From Sambucus nigra (lineage: Eukaryota; Streptophyta; Magnoliopsida; Dipsacales; Adoxaceae), in the NCBI GenBank assembly GCA_949130495.1, contig OX422220.1, positions 124,061,810 through 124,125,809 of the forward strand: 64,000 bases of DNA, written 5' to 3'. The notes under the pieces are model-generated. The model worked only from the letters and a program-made list of their open reading frames with translations, did no database searches and was not told the origin of the DNA. Positions 37,449-51,647 of the stretch are shown piece by piece. Each line of letters begins with the position of its first letter. Positions within the stretch are counted from its first letter, which is position 1. The position numbers and the translations under genes were made by a program.

Positions 37449-40429
37449 TGTGACACCCCGTCTAATTAAATACTGGGTGATCAGTCCTTTATTAAATCTA
37501 AAACTAAATATGCAGTTGGATCAGTCTTAGTTAGCATCACTGTCGAAAACTTTTTATTAATTACTAACCACCTAGAATTTAAAAAGCCGGGTTTCAAATT
37601 TTATTTTTTTATATAATAAGCTAGTAGTTAAACGATTAACTAAACATCCACCATCCAATAACAATCTCCTAGGAATTAAAACGACATGATGAAATAAACT
37701 GAGTCTGGAGTAAACACTTCCAGTATAAATCTCAAATACAATAATTTGAAATGAAATAAATCCCAACAACTGAAATAAAAACAAATGTCTACAGTAACAA
37801 TCTCTAAACAAGAATGGGCAACATGCCTTGACTGATATAAAACTCTCCGAATGAGTCAAGGATAAGTGGAGGTGTCTAATACTAAGGTCCTGTAACTTCC
37901 ACAGCAACTACATCACGTCAACTGATGGGAATTCTACGCTTGGTGTCCTTGTGGCTGGGCACCTGATGTAATATAAATATAGACAAAAGGAAGAGATTTG
38001 CAAGAAACGGGTCAGAGCCCGAGTTGAAAATAGTTTTAAAACAACAATTGTTTAAATAACATTAAACAATAAATATTATATACATGTTAGTCACGTGATC
38101 TCACTTGATATTCTCACATCTCCACTATTGTGCACGCCTAATGCATTCTCCTAACCCATCCTAGTTACGCTATCCCACTTAACTAGTTTGAATTAAGTCA
38201 CTTACTATGATGCCTAAGACATTGTGTCCACCCGTATTATTACCCGAATAATACATTCTTGCATTTCCAATATTTATTAATCAATTAAAGTATCTCTTTG
38301 CTCATATAAGTTCTTAATATTATAACATATTTTATATGACGTACTCTTTCTTATCTACTAAGCAACACAGTAGAATAATCACCAGTGTATATATATACAT
38401 CACTATCATAATATATATATACTCATAATGCACCCCGAGATTAAGCTACGGTGCATGAAAACACTTCTATCAAGTCCCAGTATATCACATACTACATGAA
38501 GGACTATAGGTTCATAATCACTCTAGAACCATATAAAAACACAAGTCACACATAATGGAGGCGAATCATAGTTCCAAGTCACGAGGGTGACACACATACC
38601 CACTCCCCCCTACGTACGTCTGCACTATCATTCACAGATAGGCTGTATCAAGGTTCTATGGTTCTGAGGTACAAGTCCTTATTCCCCCAATGAGCTCATC
38701 AGAATAAAATTATTTAGCGCGGAAACCTCCATGATAGCAAGTAGCGCGGTATGATGCATTACACATAATAACCTATACGATAGGTAATCACACAACCCAA
38801 GTATATATACATTCAATACTAGTATACACACATCCCATACTATAAGTCTCACATGTTGTATTTATAAGCTGTATATCATACATAAATTTAATTAACGCAA
38901 CAACTCTCGTCGTATAAATTCAAGTACTTTTCCTATCCCAAAGATTTACGAAGTCACCCAATTATTCCTTAGGTTAATTCAGTACTATAGTGTCCCCCCC
39001 CCCCCCTAATGGTATTAACCATAAGTCACCATTTATCCAAATTAAACCCCAATCTATAAAATTTCCAATTGTAACGTATTCGAAAAACACTAGTAAATCT
39101 TCCCATTCAATCCTATACATAATGATAATTTTTGGGCCTTAATTCTAACTCTACTGACCTTCCTTAAGTCCCACTATATTCAATTAATCAACATTAAGGG
39201 TTCTTAAAAGTTTGGGGTTGAATCGAAACTATAGAGGAAAATAAGTCACAAATTTTATGGGAGTCGATCGATCAGTCGATCGACCAACATTCATAGGTCG
39301 ATCGATCGCTCGAGCAGTGATCAGCCTACGCTTATTGCATATTTTTGCCTATGGGGTTCTTTAATTTTAAACCTCAAAACCTCCACTACAATGTCCCAGA
39401 CTCCCAATCTGTCATACCAACATAAACACATAAGTTTTAACGTATAAAAATCATCAAATCATCATGGGGGCATCGATTTTTTAGATTAATTGTCATGAAT
39501 ATTTCTACAAACCCTAGTTCTACTGTTTTTCTTCAAGAACGTCATAAACTCAGATAAATTTCGTAATTTTAACACTCAGGTTATGGTTTCATGTTTCCAA
39601 CATTTCCAGAAGATCATCTGCATGCAAAACCTACCCATATTCAATGTTTAATTCTCCAAATTCATAATATTTCAATTATTCAAGGTTTGTCTTCAAATCA
39701 AAACTACCATGTATAATATATGCACTGAATCTTTGCAAGATAAATCACTTGTATTTAAATAGAAGTTCTGATCCTTTGATGAAGATGGTGTGGGGTGATG
39801 CTCTCTTTTCGATCTACGCGTCGGTGTTGACGGTGGTGCAAACGGTGTAGAGGTGGTGGTTCTACGCTTAGAAACCTCTTCTCCTTCCTCCTCTAATGGA
39901 CTCCTAAGATTTTATGAATTCTAACCCTAGAAGACAACTCCTATCATCTGATATAACCCTTGAATTTTCGTAGGTTTATTTACTCTAAAAACTAAAATGA
40001 CCGAAATACCCTCCTAGTGTGTCGATTTTGCCTAAAACTGCTCCGGGACCCAAACTAGATCACCGGGTAGACTTTTCTGACTCTCTCGGCCCTTTTGGAC
40101 ACTTTAGCGCACTTGAAATAACCACACGGGTGACTTATACATAACATAATTTTATTCCATTAAATTTAGTCCCGACACGGCTGACACGCACGTCCCGACT
40201 TAATTTCCATAACTATCGTATTATTCATTTTGCGACAATTTGAATAGATTCATAATCACATATTACTTGACTCACTAAGTAATATTCAACGTGATTCTCA
40301 TCAATAAATACTAATTGTCGTGAGACGAATAATTATTTAAGTAAATCCGGATTAATTATAAATTAATTTCTCATTATTTAATTAAATTAATCCCATAATT
40401 AAAATCATTAAAATATACAGGGTATTACA
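37449..40429 (-). repeat. Tekay-A 3' LTR (2981 bp)
   Basis: Plus-strand ends TGTGACACCCCG and GGGTATTACA. Palindrome cluster about 39263-39312, hairpin 37942-37963, C run 38995-39006. It is followed by TACTTCCCCCCTAATAA, the polypurine tract on the minus strand. Confidence 0.88.
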
Positions 40430-40499
40430 TACTTCCCCCCTAATAATGGAATTTCATCCCAAAATTCAAAAAATAAATGTATACCTGGTAAGAATAACT

Positions 40500-41350
40500 C
40501 TGGATATTTGTCATGCATCTCATCCTCGCGCTCCCAGGTAGATTTTTCAGTATTATGATGCCGCCACTAAACACGTACTAATGGTACTATCTTCGACCTC
40601 AATTTCCTCTCTCTACGGTCTAGGTTAGCAATTGGTCCTTCCTCGAAGGAACTATCGGTCTGTTTATCAATCTCCTCGAAAGCAATATGAGTGTGGGCCA
40701 ACTCATCCTCGAGATATTTCCTCAGTAAAGAAATATAGAACACATCATGAATCCTATGCAAGTGCTATGGTAGCCCAAGTCTGTAAGTCACTGGCCCAAT
40801 TCTCTCAATAATAGGGAATGGCACCACATACCTCGGCGCCAACTTCCCCTTCTTCCCAAATCGCATTATCCCCTTCATAGGAGATACTTGTAGCAACACT
40901 GGTCCCCCACATTAACTATGGAAAGAACCTTTTTGCTTGGTGTAGCTCTTCTGTCTACCCCTGAGTGACCCGTATACGACTCCGTATCATCTCAATCCTG
41001 GCTGAAGTATTTTGGATTACTTCGGGCCTGAGTAATTTGTTGTCCCCCACCTCTATCTAACACGATGAAGAACGAAAAGGCCTACCGCATAATTCCTCTA
41101 ACGGAGACATACCAATAGTAAACTAATATGAGTTATTGTACACAGACTCCACCAGTGGAAGGTACTGCTCCCCACCTCCCATTGAACTAAAAAATACACA
41201 TACGTAATAATTCTTCCATTGTTCGATTAGTCCGCTCAGTTTGTTCATTTGTCTTATAAATAGGTCGTACTCAATCCGAACTCCGTGCTCATGGCCTCCT
41301 CAAAACTCTCCCAATAATGAATTACCAATCTTATCCCCAACGGATACAAT
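40500..41350 (-). pseudogene. Tekay-A integrase C-terminal remnant
   Basis: A 64-codon open stretch (40761-40567, minus) reads RIHDVFYISLLRKYLEDELAH and RRERKLRSKIVPLVRV, the region joining integrase to the chromodomain, closely similar to Tekay-C (RIHDVFHISSLRKYL, RSERKLRSK). Upstream to about 41350 the nucleotide sequence still follows Tekay-C pol (for example CTCCACCAGTGG and GGTACTGCTCCC on +) but with frameshifts and stops. Catalytic integrase, RT and RNase H are not recognisable. The element could not have encoded its own enzymes in this state. Confidence 0.75.
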
Positions 41351-43469
41351 ATCGATTGACAACTCATGCAGTCTCACTATCTCAGCGGTAAAAATCGCTT
41401 TAATTACCTTACATCAAAATATTCCATCTTTGTTTTTACTAATACTCCTTGGCGACTACTCCATGCCTTACTATTTTTGCCCAACACTTTCTATTTTTAT
41501 GGGTCTACATGCTAACGGCTATAACATTTACTATACTGGGTCCTCCCTGGGTGTTGACTACTCCCCCCCTTTTTAAACCTTACACTCCCTTCGTGGGAGA
41601 GATCAACAATTATACCCAATTACCCACGTCAGACTTTCGCATCTTCAATTGATCTTAACATAATCCTTGTCATGTCACTCCTCTGTATAGAGTAGCTCTT
41701 AACTACCCTCGAAAATTTAAATATGGACATTCTCTGTACATTTTAGCACTATTATTACCCCTATCCGTATACTCTTTCATTTTTGGCGGCCCACCTTAAT
41801 ATAACCTTGTTTCTACACGTCTCAATTGTCTTTAGTTTACAAATGCGTCTACCTTTATTTGGTAATTTTCCACTTTTCTTCTTCGCGAAAGATACCCCAA
41901 ATCTCAACTAACTAGGGCGCCCTTCCACCCTATATCCCGTGCATTTATACAAAAATTCACTAATTAATATTTTTGTTTCCTATTAAATCTTATATACTTG
42001 GCCGGGTCATATAGTGAGGTTCAAATCGACTTCCCCACTAATCACAAATCAATTTGTCTCTAAGTTTTTCCCACTGATTTACTCGTGTTGTAACGTTCTA
42101 TAATGTTCCTCACATAAACGCGACAGGATTCTACCTGCCTTAAATCGTAATATAAACATCAACTCCTAGTATAACTAAGGTACTAAACTCATGTTTTAAA
42201 GGCCAAACCTTTACCAACATTTGACATTTGCTAAGTTTCATGTGTGGGATGTCTCGCAAAGAGAAATCCAAACAAGGAACCCCCCGATACACTTCTTCCT
42301 AACATTATCGATCGTCGATATTCGTTAAGCCCTTAATCCACAATACGTACCCCAATTTTTTTTCTTAACATAAAAGTCTACTCATCCACTCTCACGATAG
42401 AAACGACAACATACATTGCGACACTTTTATTATCACTAGTTCCTTAAGACGAATAAATCACAAGCCATATCCCTCTGCTTGATAATAAACCAGCCTATCC
42501 AGAATCACATCAGTAAACGTCCCTAATCATCGGGATCAAGTATAACAAGATAACATATTCACCAAAGTCTGTGATACAATACTATATATATAAATACATA
42601 CAGGCTTAACCCTCTTTCAGGTGATACCTCTCAAAACAATATATTTCACTTTAGAATAATGAACATGATAATCTTATCACATAATCTTCTACTACTCGTA
42701 CTCTCGGTATTCAGTCACCACAAAGGATTATAATAAATTTCTACTTTCATAATTCTCAATAGTAGAAAAAAATAATTTACACGATACAAAAATCCCCCTA
42801 GTGTATACACCCGCTCCCCACGCGGGTGACACCAAATGTCCCATTACTAAATGGTAAACATATTCATAAGATGGCTGATAAAACCAACACACTTACTAGC
42901 CCGACTCACAACTCGGATTTAGTTCTAATAATGAAATATTGTGACTCATCCATATCACCAAAAATGTATCCTATACTCGTACGGATGAAGTAAAATTTTA
43001 TTTCCCATTATCATCTAACGTGTCTGGTCAATGGGTCCCCGAGCATAACTCTTGTGCCGGATTCGACCCGTGACTTACTACTAAGGTTGTATATTTAGGA
43101 TCGCATCCTTTAGTTACCCCTTGCCTCGCTCTGGGTAATCTTTCTTTTCACGGTCTATCACTTTGCATCCATATTAATTTCAAGAAAAACTCTCTTGTTT
43201 TCGTCTTGACCTGCTGGCCTTCCCTGTCATTCCCTCAGCCCTAACGACCCTGAGGAATGATTACAGTGCTATTACTATTAAGGGCACTGCTGGTCTTACC
43301 TGAGCTTGCCTCTCTCCTTTTAGTCACTTTCGAATATAAATCTCTTAGTCATGTCATTATGCCAAAAGTTTCGCTCCCATTGTTATACTCTACTAGCATT
43401 ATTCATGTCTACATCCCAACCAGTTTGTTTTCACTTTCTAGATGTAGATAAGTTTTACATAGGTGGTCC
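41351..43469 (-). other. Tekay-A non-coding internal, partly homologous to the LARD internals
   Basis: The block at about 42236-42335 (GTCTCGCAAAGAGAAATCC, AAACAAGGAACCCCCCGATA) matches 8638-8715 of array internal 1 and its copies. Weaker matches occur near 42885-42920 (ACTCGGA region) and 43200-43260. No ORF with recognisable product. Confidence 0.65.
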
Positions 43470-44350
43470 TTGTCTCTACACATAGGACACCTTTTTGAGT
43501 CATTATCACATTTTTGGTTCCACTGGCCATGTTGGTGTGTCCTTCAGTTGGATCGGGTAGTCTTAGCCCTGATTGCTACTCTGCATTGTCCCTTTGGTTC
43601 TGCTAGTCTTTTGGAACTCGTCGTTGGCCTTAATGATCCTGACTAATTCCATCATCACTTGGTAGAAATTTGACTGGTCTAAAATATGTAAATGGGTCCC
43701 TTACTGGGTATACCCTTTAGCGGTGCTTTAATAGCTCCATTAAATCTAGCCCTGCTCTTAGGCTCAATTCTCCAATTCTCATGGCTTCCTTCCCCTAGAA
43801 GCGTTGATGTAAGCTCGAACACTTATGATCTTGACAACATCGACGCTTTCCATCCTAAATGGATTTCCCATCCACGCTTGAGTATTTTTAATCATGAGTC
43901 CATTATATTTTTACGAACCATTTATGCATTATCCATCTCCCTTTTGTCGGGTACGATGTTAGCTAAACTAGTCAACCTTTCTCTTACTGTAGGTCTCCAT
44001 CTTACCTATCTAATAAGTTCTGAAAGTCAATTTGCTTCTCTATCTGTATAGCCAATGGAAGATCTCACGATAAAACTGCACCCAACATTTTCCCATTTGT
44101 TTCATGCCTAATTCTGTATGTGTGGTGACTGACTCCTATCACCAAAGTACTGCTCCGGCGAGCAAAATTTCTCCCTAAATTTAATCTTGAGTGTCACTAC
44201 ACTCGAATTCCTGCGGATGACTCTTTTGAAAAAGAACTTCTTCGACTCTCTCCTTTTAACAACTGCATCGGGTGAGTCCGAACTTATGCCACCATTACCT
44301 GCGATAGTTCTTGGGGAAAAATATTTCACCCTGACGATTATCCCCACGTC
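43470..44350 (-). pseudogene. Tekay-A decayed gag
   Basis: Minus-strand translation has many stops and shifts but recalls gag: LTSLANIVPDKREM resembles the [14 protein letters not shown] segment of Tekay-C, and RCPMCRDKDHL recalls a zinc knuckle. Position (just after the PBS and leader) fits gag. The call rests on weak similarity. Confidence 0.4.
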
Positions 44351-44650
44351 AACTGTCTAAATCACAATCATAGTGACTATTATCGCGATCACCGTTCAAA
44401 ACTGTATTATAGTTCCTGTAGCCTTTTCTCCTGCAGTCTTTCCAACGATCCTCATTGTTCATTTCATAATGTTCAGTGCATAAAGCCTAACTGAACTCGT
44501 ATATGAATCACATCAACTATACTTAACAGTAGGAAAATGTAAGTCGCATACGTAGAGGAATACAACAATCCTATAATAAGGCTCTATATCGAAGAACGCT
44601 ACGCTGAAATATGAAAAGCTACACAGATCCTAAAGACTCTAGAACCTGAT

Positions 44651-44662
44651 GCTCTGAAACCA
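44651..44662 (-). promoter_or_regulatory. Tekay-A primer binding site, one mismatch
   Basis: Minus-strand TGGTTTCAGAGC differs at one base from the tRNA-iMet-type site in its relatives; 2 bp from the LTR at 44665. Confidence 0.8.
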
Positions 44663-44664
44663 CA

Positions 44665-45814
<1,150 letters not shown>

Positions 45815-47691
45815 TGTAATACCCCATATTTTTTAGGGATTTTATTTTAATTATGGAATTAGGATTAATTAAATTAAATGGAGAATTTTTTTATTTATAA
45901 TTAATTCGGATTTAAATGTAATAATTACTAGCGTGACGAGAGTTAGTATTTATTAATGATAATTATGTTGAATATTACTTAGCGAGCAAAGTAATATATG
46001 ATTACGAAAATATTATTACGGTCGGCAGTGAAAAATACGGCAGTTACAATATACTTAGTTGTGACGCGTATGTGAGTCGTGTCGGTATTACTTTAATGGG
46101 TTAAATATATAATTTATTTTTGTAATTCGTATGACCATTTCGAGTGTGTCAATGAGTCCATAAGGGTCGAGATAGTCAGAAAACTCTACTCGGGTTTTTA
46201 TTTGGGTTTGGGGGCAATTTAGGCCAAACCGACACCCCGGAGGGGTATTTTAGTCTTTTGAGATTTTGGGGGAATTAAAATGGACAAAAATAGAAAATAA
46301 AAAAGGAAGAGTACGTGGGTAATAGTTAATCTGTGAGTTTCTAAACCTACATGAGATAGAGAGAGAACCAAAGAGGAGGAAGAAGAACTCCATAGGAGCT
46401 CAGGGATAAAGACTCAAGCTCTCACACCAACGCGTATATCGTGAAGAGAGGATCACCCCTGTTTCAATTTCATCCAGCGAATCAAAAGTTCACAAAAATA
46501 CAAGTGTTTATCTTGCTGAATTTTTAGACCGTATATGATTCATGTTAATGTAGTTGATGAAATAACCATGATATTATGAATTTGGGATTAGAATTGGGTA
46601 TAAATATTTAATTGGGAGTATAGGTTTGCATGTAATTTAATAACCATGTTTTAGGTATGATAGTTCTGGGTTTTATATGTTGAATTATCTAAATTAAATA
46701 TGGGATTAAATGGTTTTAATGGAGGTATGTGAAATTAGGTCTTGTTGAAGATGTGATAAATTAATCAAAATTCATGTTATAATTTTAGGGATTTGATGTT
46801 AAAAACAAATGGGAAAGTGTTCTAATACTCGAGGATGTGGTTGAGAGTTATTGAGTTTGGATTATAATGAGTTAGAAGTGTTTTGTGGTTGAATGATTTG
46901 GGAAAAACGAAACTTTGGAAGACAGGGAAGCTTTCATAATTTTCATTCGAAGACCTGCCCAGGTCATTCGAACGAGACTTCCAACGAGATTACTAATGAG
47001 ATTTTAGAGTTTGTTCGAAGTGAGAATATCATTCGAATGATCTCGTTCGAATGAGAATCCCCAGGTTCTAATGAGATTTCAGAAACTCCAATTTTTGCCC
47101 AAACGAGTTAAAAGTCCTTCTAGGTTCCTTTAAGTTAGATAATAGGACCCATGCTATTCTAGAGTAGCTTCTTTTCACAATTTAGCAGTGAGAGGAATTG
47201 TGTAACTACTAAGGGAATGGGTAGAGAGATAAGTCATACGTTTATAGTATTGAGAGTAGTAGAGATGATAAGACTACTCATAAATTCGTGGACTTAGGTT
47301 GCGTGAATACCTAATTAATATAATAAGTTGTGTGTATACGTAGTGATTTAACTATTATGTGTACGACATACCTACGTTACTTGCTATCGAGCGAAGGTTG
47401 TGCGTTGTGGATAGTCATGCCTTGAGGAGCCTTCGGGTGGGATTTTGATTTGTACCACTAGAGCATAAAACCTAGGTACGGGCTATCTGTGAGAATGATA
47501 GTGATGGCGGTCGTATGGATGCGTAAGTATGTGCGTAGCCCATTGGCTTGGAACTATGTTCGCCTTCAATATGTGTGTTTGTTTTGATGGTTCGCGAGAG
47601 ATTTAACCTTTAGTCCTTTATGCAATGAGTGATGCACCAGGACATGATAACAGAGTATGCATGCACCGCAGTTGTGTCTCGGGGTGCAATG

Positions 47692-47731
<40 letters not shown>

Positions 47732-48638
47732 GAGGGTATGTATATATATACTTGTGACACTATCTATTGTGTGAATTAAGTAGACATGTATAATAATGAA
47801 ATATGAAATGAACTAAGTTGGTGAACACTTTACCTATATTAAATTGAAAGGGCGCTTATCCATGTTAAAGAGAAGTTGACTATAGGTATTATGTATAATG
47901 TGAGGGAAATACATGGGAACGATTTTGGGCTACGATTAGATATTAGATGGAACGTTAGGCGGTCACATTAGATGAGAGGTGATCATCTTAAGTGAGTACG
48001 ATAATCTAACATGATTAATATATTTTTCTATAAACTCATTTTAAGCACTTGCTGATTTTTAAACTGTTTTCAACTGGGGCTCTGACCCGTTTTCTACAAA
48101 TCTCTTTTTCTTATCAAATTATTTTTGGTGCCCAGCCACAGGGACACCAAGCATAGGAGTTCCATTCACTCGACGAGCTGTAGCTACTGTGGAATTTACA
48201 GGATCTTGGTAGTAGACGCCTTTATGTCTATCATTTCTTCCCTTGAGCTATTTCATCAGTCAGGGCATGTTGTCCCATTTCTATTCAGATGTTAAGAGAT
48301 TTTGGGTTTAGCTACTTACTTCTTTCAGTTGTGGATTTATTTAAGTTGGATTATTGTATTTGGGATTTTGACTGGAAGTGTTTACTCCAGTTTCATTTAT
48401 TATTGCACTTATTTCCTATCATATGAGATTTAGGTGTGGTGAATGTTTAAATATTTCATTAACCTAGTTTTATATTAATTAAAAGATAAAATTTTGACAT
48501 CAACCTTTTTAAATATTAGGTGGTTAGTATTTAATAATGTAGTTTTTGACAGTGATGCATAATCTGAACCCAGTGGTTATTCTGAATTAATTTAATAAAG
48601 GACTGATCACCCAGTATTTAATTAGGCGGGGTATCACA
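45815..48638 (+). repeat. Tekay-B 5' LTR (2824 bp)
   Basis: TGTAATACCCCAT...GGGGTATCACA. GA-rich tract 46355-46387, palindrome cluster about 46946-47075 (CATTCGAATG and CGTTCGAATG words), TA tract 47695-47726, GGGCTCTGACCC at 48079-48090, hairpin 48127-48148. Confidence 0.9.
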
Positions 48639-48640
48639 AG

Positions 48641-48652
48641 TGGTATTAGAGC
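48641..48652 (+). promoter_or_regulatory. Tekay-B primer binding site, one mismatch
   Basis: TGGTATTAGAGC, 2 bp after the LTR, one base off the tRNA-iMet-type TGGTATCAGAGC. Confidence 0.85.
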
Positions 48653-48822
48653 ATCAGGTTCTAGAGTCCTTAGGATCTGTGCAGCTTATTATGCTTTTCG
48701 CGTAGCTTTCTTTGATATAGAACCCTATATTTAGGACTGTTGTATTCATTAATTGCGCATTCTATGTCTTCATCTATTTGAGATAATTACTGTGGAATTA
48801 TAAGGCTTCTCTCTTATTTCAA

Positions 48823-49862
48823 ATGCCTCCCAGACGTGCACAGCGAGCCAATAGGGAGGCTTAGCTCGAGCCTCAGCTAGCTCCTGCCCAGGGTATGATG
48901 AATGCTGCGGAAGTTGCCACTATTGTGGCAGAGGCGGTGAATGTAGCATTAGCCGTGGTACGACATGCCTCACCACAGGCACCAGCAGTGGCTCTAGCAC
49001 CAGTCCACGCTTTCCCTTCTGCATGGGAATGCATCAAAGATGCCTTCCAAAAGGCATATCCTCCAGAGTTTGCAGGAAATTCAGAAGTGGTGAAGGCAAG
49101 CTAATGGAGGAAGGATATACAGAGACACCTGAAGATGTATGAGTGCATAGAGGTGCAGAAGCAGATTTTAGCCACCTTTAAGTTGGTGAGGGCAGCGCTA
49201 CAGTGGTGGGAGTCCACTACCACTGCGGAGGAGAGAGACAACTTGACCATTCGAGAGTTTTGGGTTTGGTTTGACCGCAAGTACTTCCCTTCCATCGTGC
49301 AGACCGAGAAAAGGCGAAAGCTATATAACCTCAAACAGGAAGGGAGGACAACTGCTATGTATGAGGAAGAGTTTACAGATCTTCTGAATATAGTACCAAA
49401 TGAGGTACCGACGGAGGAGAAGAAAATCTAGAGGTTTATGGATGGATTGACGTGGAGGATTCGCCAGCATCTGTTAGGGAATATTTGATTGGCCACTTAT
49501 TCTAATATGGTTAATGTTACCCTACTGCATTGTCAGGACCACCAATTCCATTAACAGGGAAGCAAACGAGTTGGGGAGTCTAGCCAACAGGGCCTAACAT
49601 GAGGTAGTAGTGCCAGTGGGGCACCCGCAGCTTAGGTATAGGTCCGTCAGGGTGATCAGAGTTCCCATCAGGGGGACCTTGCTAAGCGATTCCATTCTGG
49701 AGATTTCAGATAGGGTCAGGGAGGTTTTAGACAGGGCCAGCCTGGTCAGCAGGGCCAACAGGGGCAACAACGATTTCAGCAGGGCCAGGGGAGGGGTGGA
49801 AACGACCATTAGGGCCAAGGATAGCAGGGGCAGAGGGGAGGACACTTTCCAGGGAGGTTCTT
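48823..49862 (+). pseudogene. gag: Tekay-B gag, multiple stops, 3' truncated
   Basis: Start ATG at 48823 (MPPRRAQRANREA), then a stop after 13 codons. The same frame continues as [43 protein letters not shown] and EEFTDLLNIVPNEVPTEEKK, with further stops near 49101 and 49428 and loss of frame in the Gln/Gly-rich tail after about 49560. It is clearly homologous to the gag of Tekay-C. It breaks off at the point where the zinc knuckle should begin. Gag forms the particle shell and binds element RNA; this copy cannot. Confidence 0.88.
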
Positions 49863-51304
49863 TACTACTGGTAGCAACCCTAAGTCATCATTTATCTGCA
49901 TTAATCCCCCATAAAATTTCCAATTGTAACGCATTCGAAAAACACTCGTAAATCTTCCCATTCAATCCCATACGTAATGATACTTTTTAGGCCTTCACTA
50001 TAACCCTACTGACCTTACCTAAGTCCCATTATATTCAATTAATCAACATTAAGGGTTCTTAAAAGTTTGGGGTTGAATCGAAACTATAGAGGAAAATAAG
50101 TCACAAATTTCAGGGGAGTTGATCGATCGAAGAAATGAGTCGATCGACCGACATTTATAGGTCAATCGATCGACCGAGAACTGATCAACCTACGTTTTCT
50201 GCATATTTTTGCCTACGGGTTTCTTCAATTTAAAACCTGAAAACCTCCACTAAAATGTCCCAAACCCCCAATTAATCACACTAACTGTTATACCAACATA
50301 AACACATAAATTCTAATGTATAAAAATCATCAAATCATCACGGGGGCATCAATTTCTTAGATTAATTGTCATGAATATTTCTATAAACCCCAGTTCTTCC
50401 ATTGTTCTTCAAGAACATCATAAACTCGATAAATTTTGTAATTCCTAACACTCAGGTTATTATTTCTTTTTTCCAACATTTCCAGAAGACCATCTACATG
50501 CAAAACCTACCCATATTCAATATTTAATTCTCCAAATTCATAATATTTCAATTATTCAAGATTTGTCTTCAAATCTAAACTATCATGTATAATATATGCA
50601 CTAAATCTTTGCAAGATAAATAACTTTCCTTTAAATAGAAGTTCTGATCCTTGATGAAGATGGTGTAGGGTGATGCTCTCTTTCAGATCTACATGTCGGT
50701 ATTGACGGTGGTGCAAATGGTGTAGAGGTGGTGGTTCTAGTATTAGAACCCTCTTCTCATTCCTCCTCTAATTGCCTTCAAAGCTTTTGTGAATTCTAAC
50801 CCTAGAATATAACTCCTCTCATATGATATAACCCTTGAATTTTCGTAGGTTTAATTACTCTAAAAACTAAAATGACCGAAATACCATCCCGGTGTGCCGG
50901 TTAAAACTGCCTCGGGACCCAAACTAAACTCCCGGGTAGATTTTTATTATTATCTCGGCCCTTACGGACACTTTAGAGCGCTCGAAATGACCATATGGGT
51001 GACTTATACATAACATACTTTTATTCCATTAAATTTAGTCCCCAGACGGCTGACACGTGCGTCCCGACTTAATTTTCGTCACTGTCGTATTATTCACTTG
51101 CGATAATTTGAATAAATTCATAATCACATATTACTTTACTCATTAAGTAATATTCACTAAGTAATATTCAATATGATTCTCATCAATAGATACTAACTCT
51201 CGTCGCGCTAGTAATTATCTAAGTAAATCCAGATTAATTATAAATCAATTTCTCATAATTTAATTCAATAGAATTAAAATCATTAAAATATATGGGGTAT
51301 TACA
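49863..51304 (-). repeat. Tekay-A 5' LTR, second part
   Basis: Resumes homology with 39006-40429 of the partner LTR and ends GGGGTATTACA, followed by the AGGGGA flank. Palindrome cluster 50117-50178. A segment equal to about 38495-39005 of the partner is absent. Confidence 0.85.
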
Positions 51305-51642
51305 AGGGGACTTTTGTGTTGTTTCAAAAATATAGGGTGGGACATATTAAATTCCAGTGGGCTGTAGTAAGGAAGTGGTTAGCCAATTTGGGAGAATTAT
51401 AAGGCTAGGACCTTTATGGACATATTATGAAATGGAGGGACTTTCGGATATCTGGATGAGATTTCGGGTAGAGTGAGTAAACCCAAATTGTGAACCAGTA
51501 CGATATAGAGAAATTTGAGTCGGATAGAGAGACTCGGTTATTATAGGCTAGTGCCACGAGAGTTAGGCATGGGATAACCGGACTTAATTAACATCAATTA
51601 TGTATATATATTTGTGTGCTCATTATAGATATCGGTGTGAAT

Positions 51643-51647
51643 GATAT
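51643..51647. repeat. Target site duplication GATAT, left of Tekay-C
   Basis: GATAT at 51643-51647 is repeated at 62431-62435 directly after the right LTR. Confidence 0.93.

Larger units (their letters stand above)
45815..49862 (+). mobile_element. Tekay-B: 5' LTR plus gag fragment of an opposite-strand Tekay element
   Basis: 5' LTR 45815-48638, PBS 48641-48652, leader, decayed gag 48823 to about 49862. Everything after gag, including pol and the 3' LTR, is missing, together with about 510 bp of the Tekay-A LTR it landed in. The sequence resumes in Tekay-A LTR at about 49863 (CTACTGGTAGCAACC aligns with CTAATGGTATTAACC at 39006). Confidence 0.85.

Noticed and set aside
41241..41652. 111-codon ORF on + in Tekay-A
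   Set aside because: It is antisense to the decayed integrase region and non-coding filler; no homology recognised.
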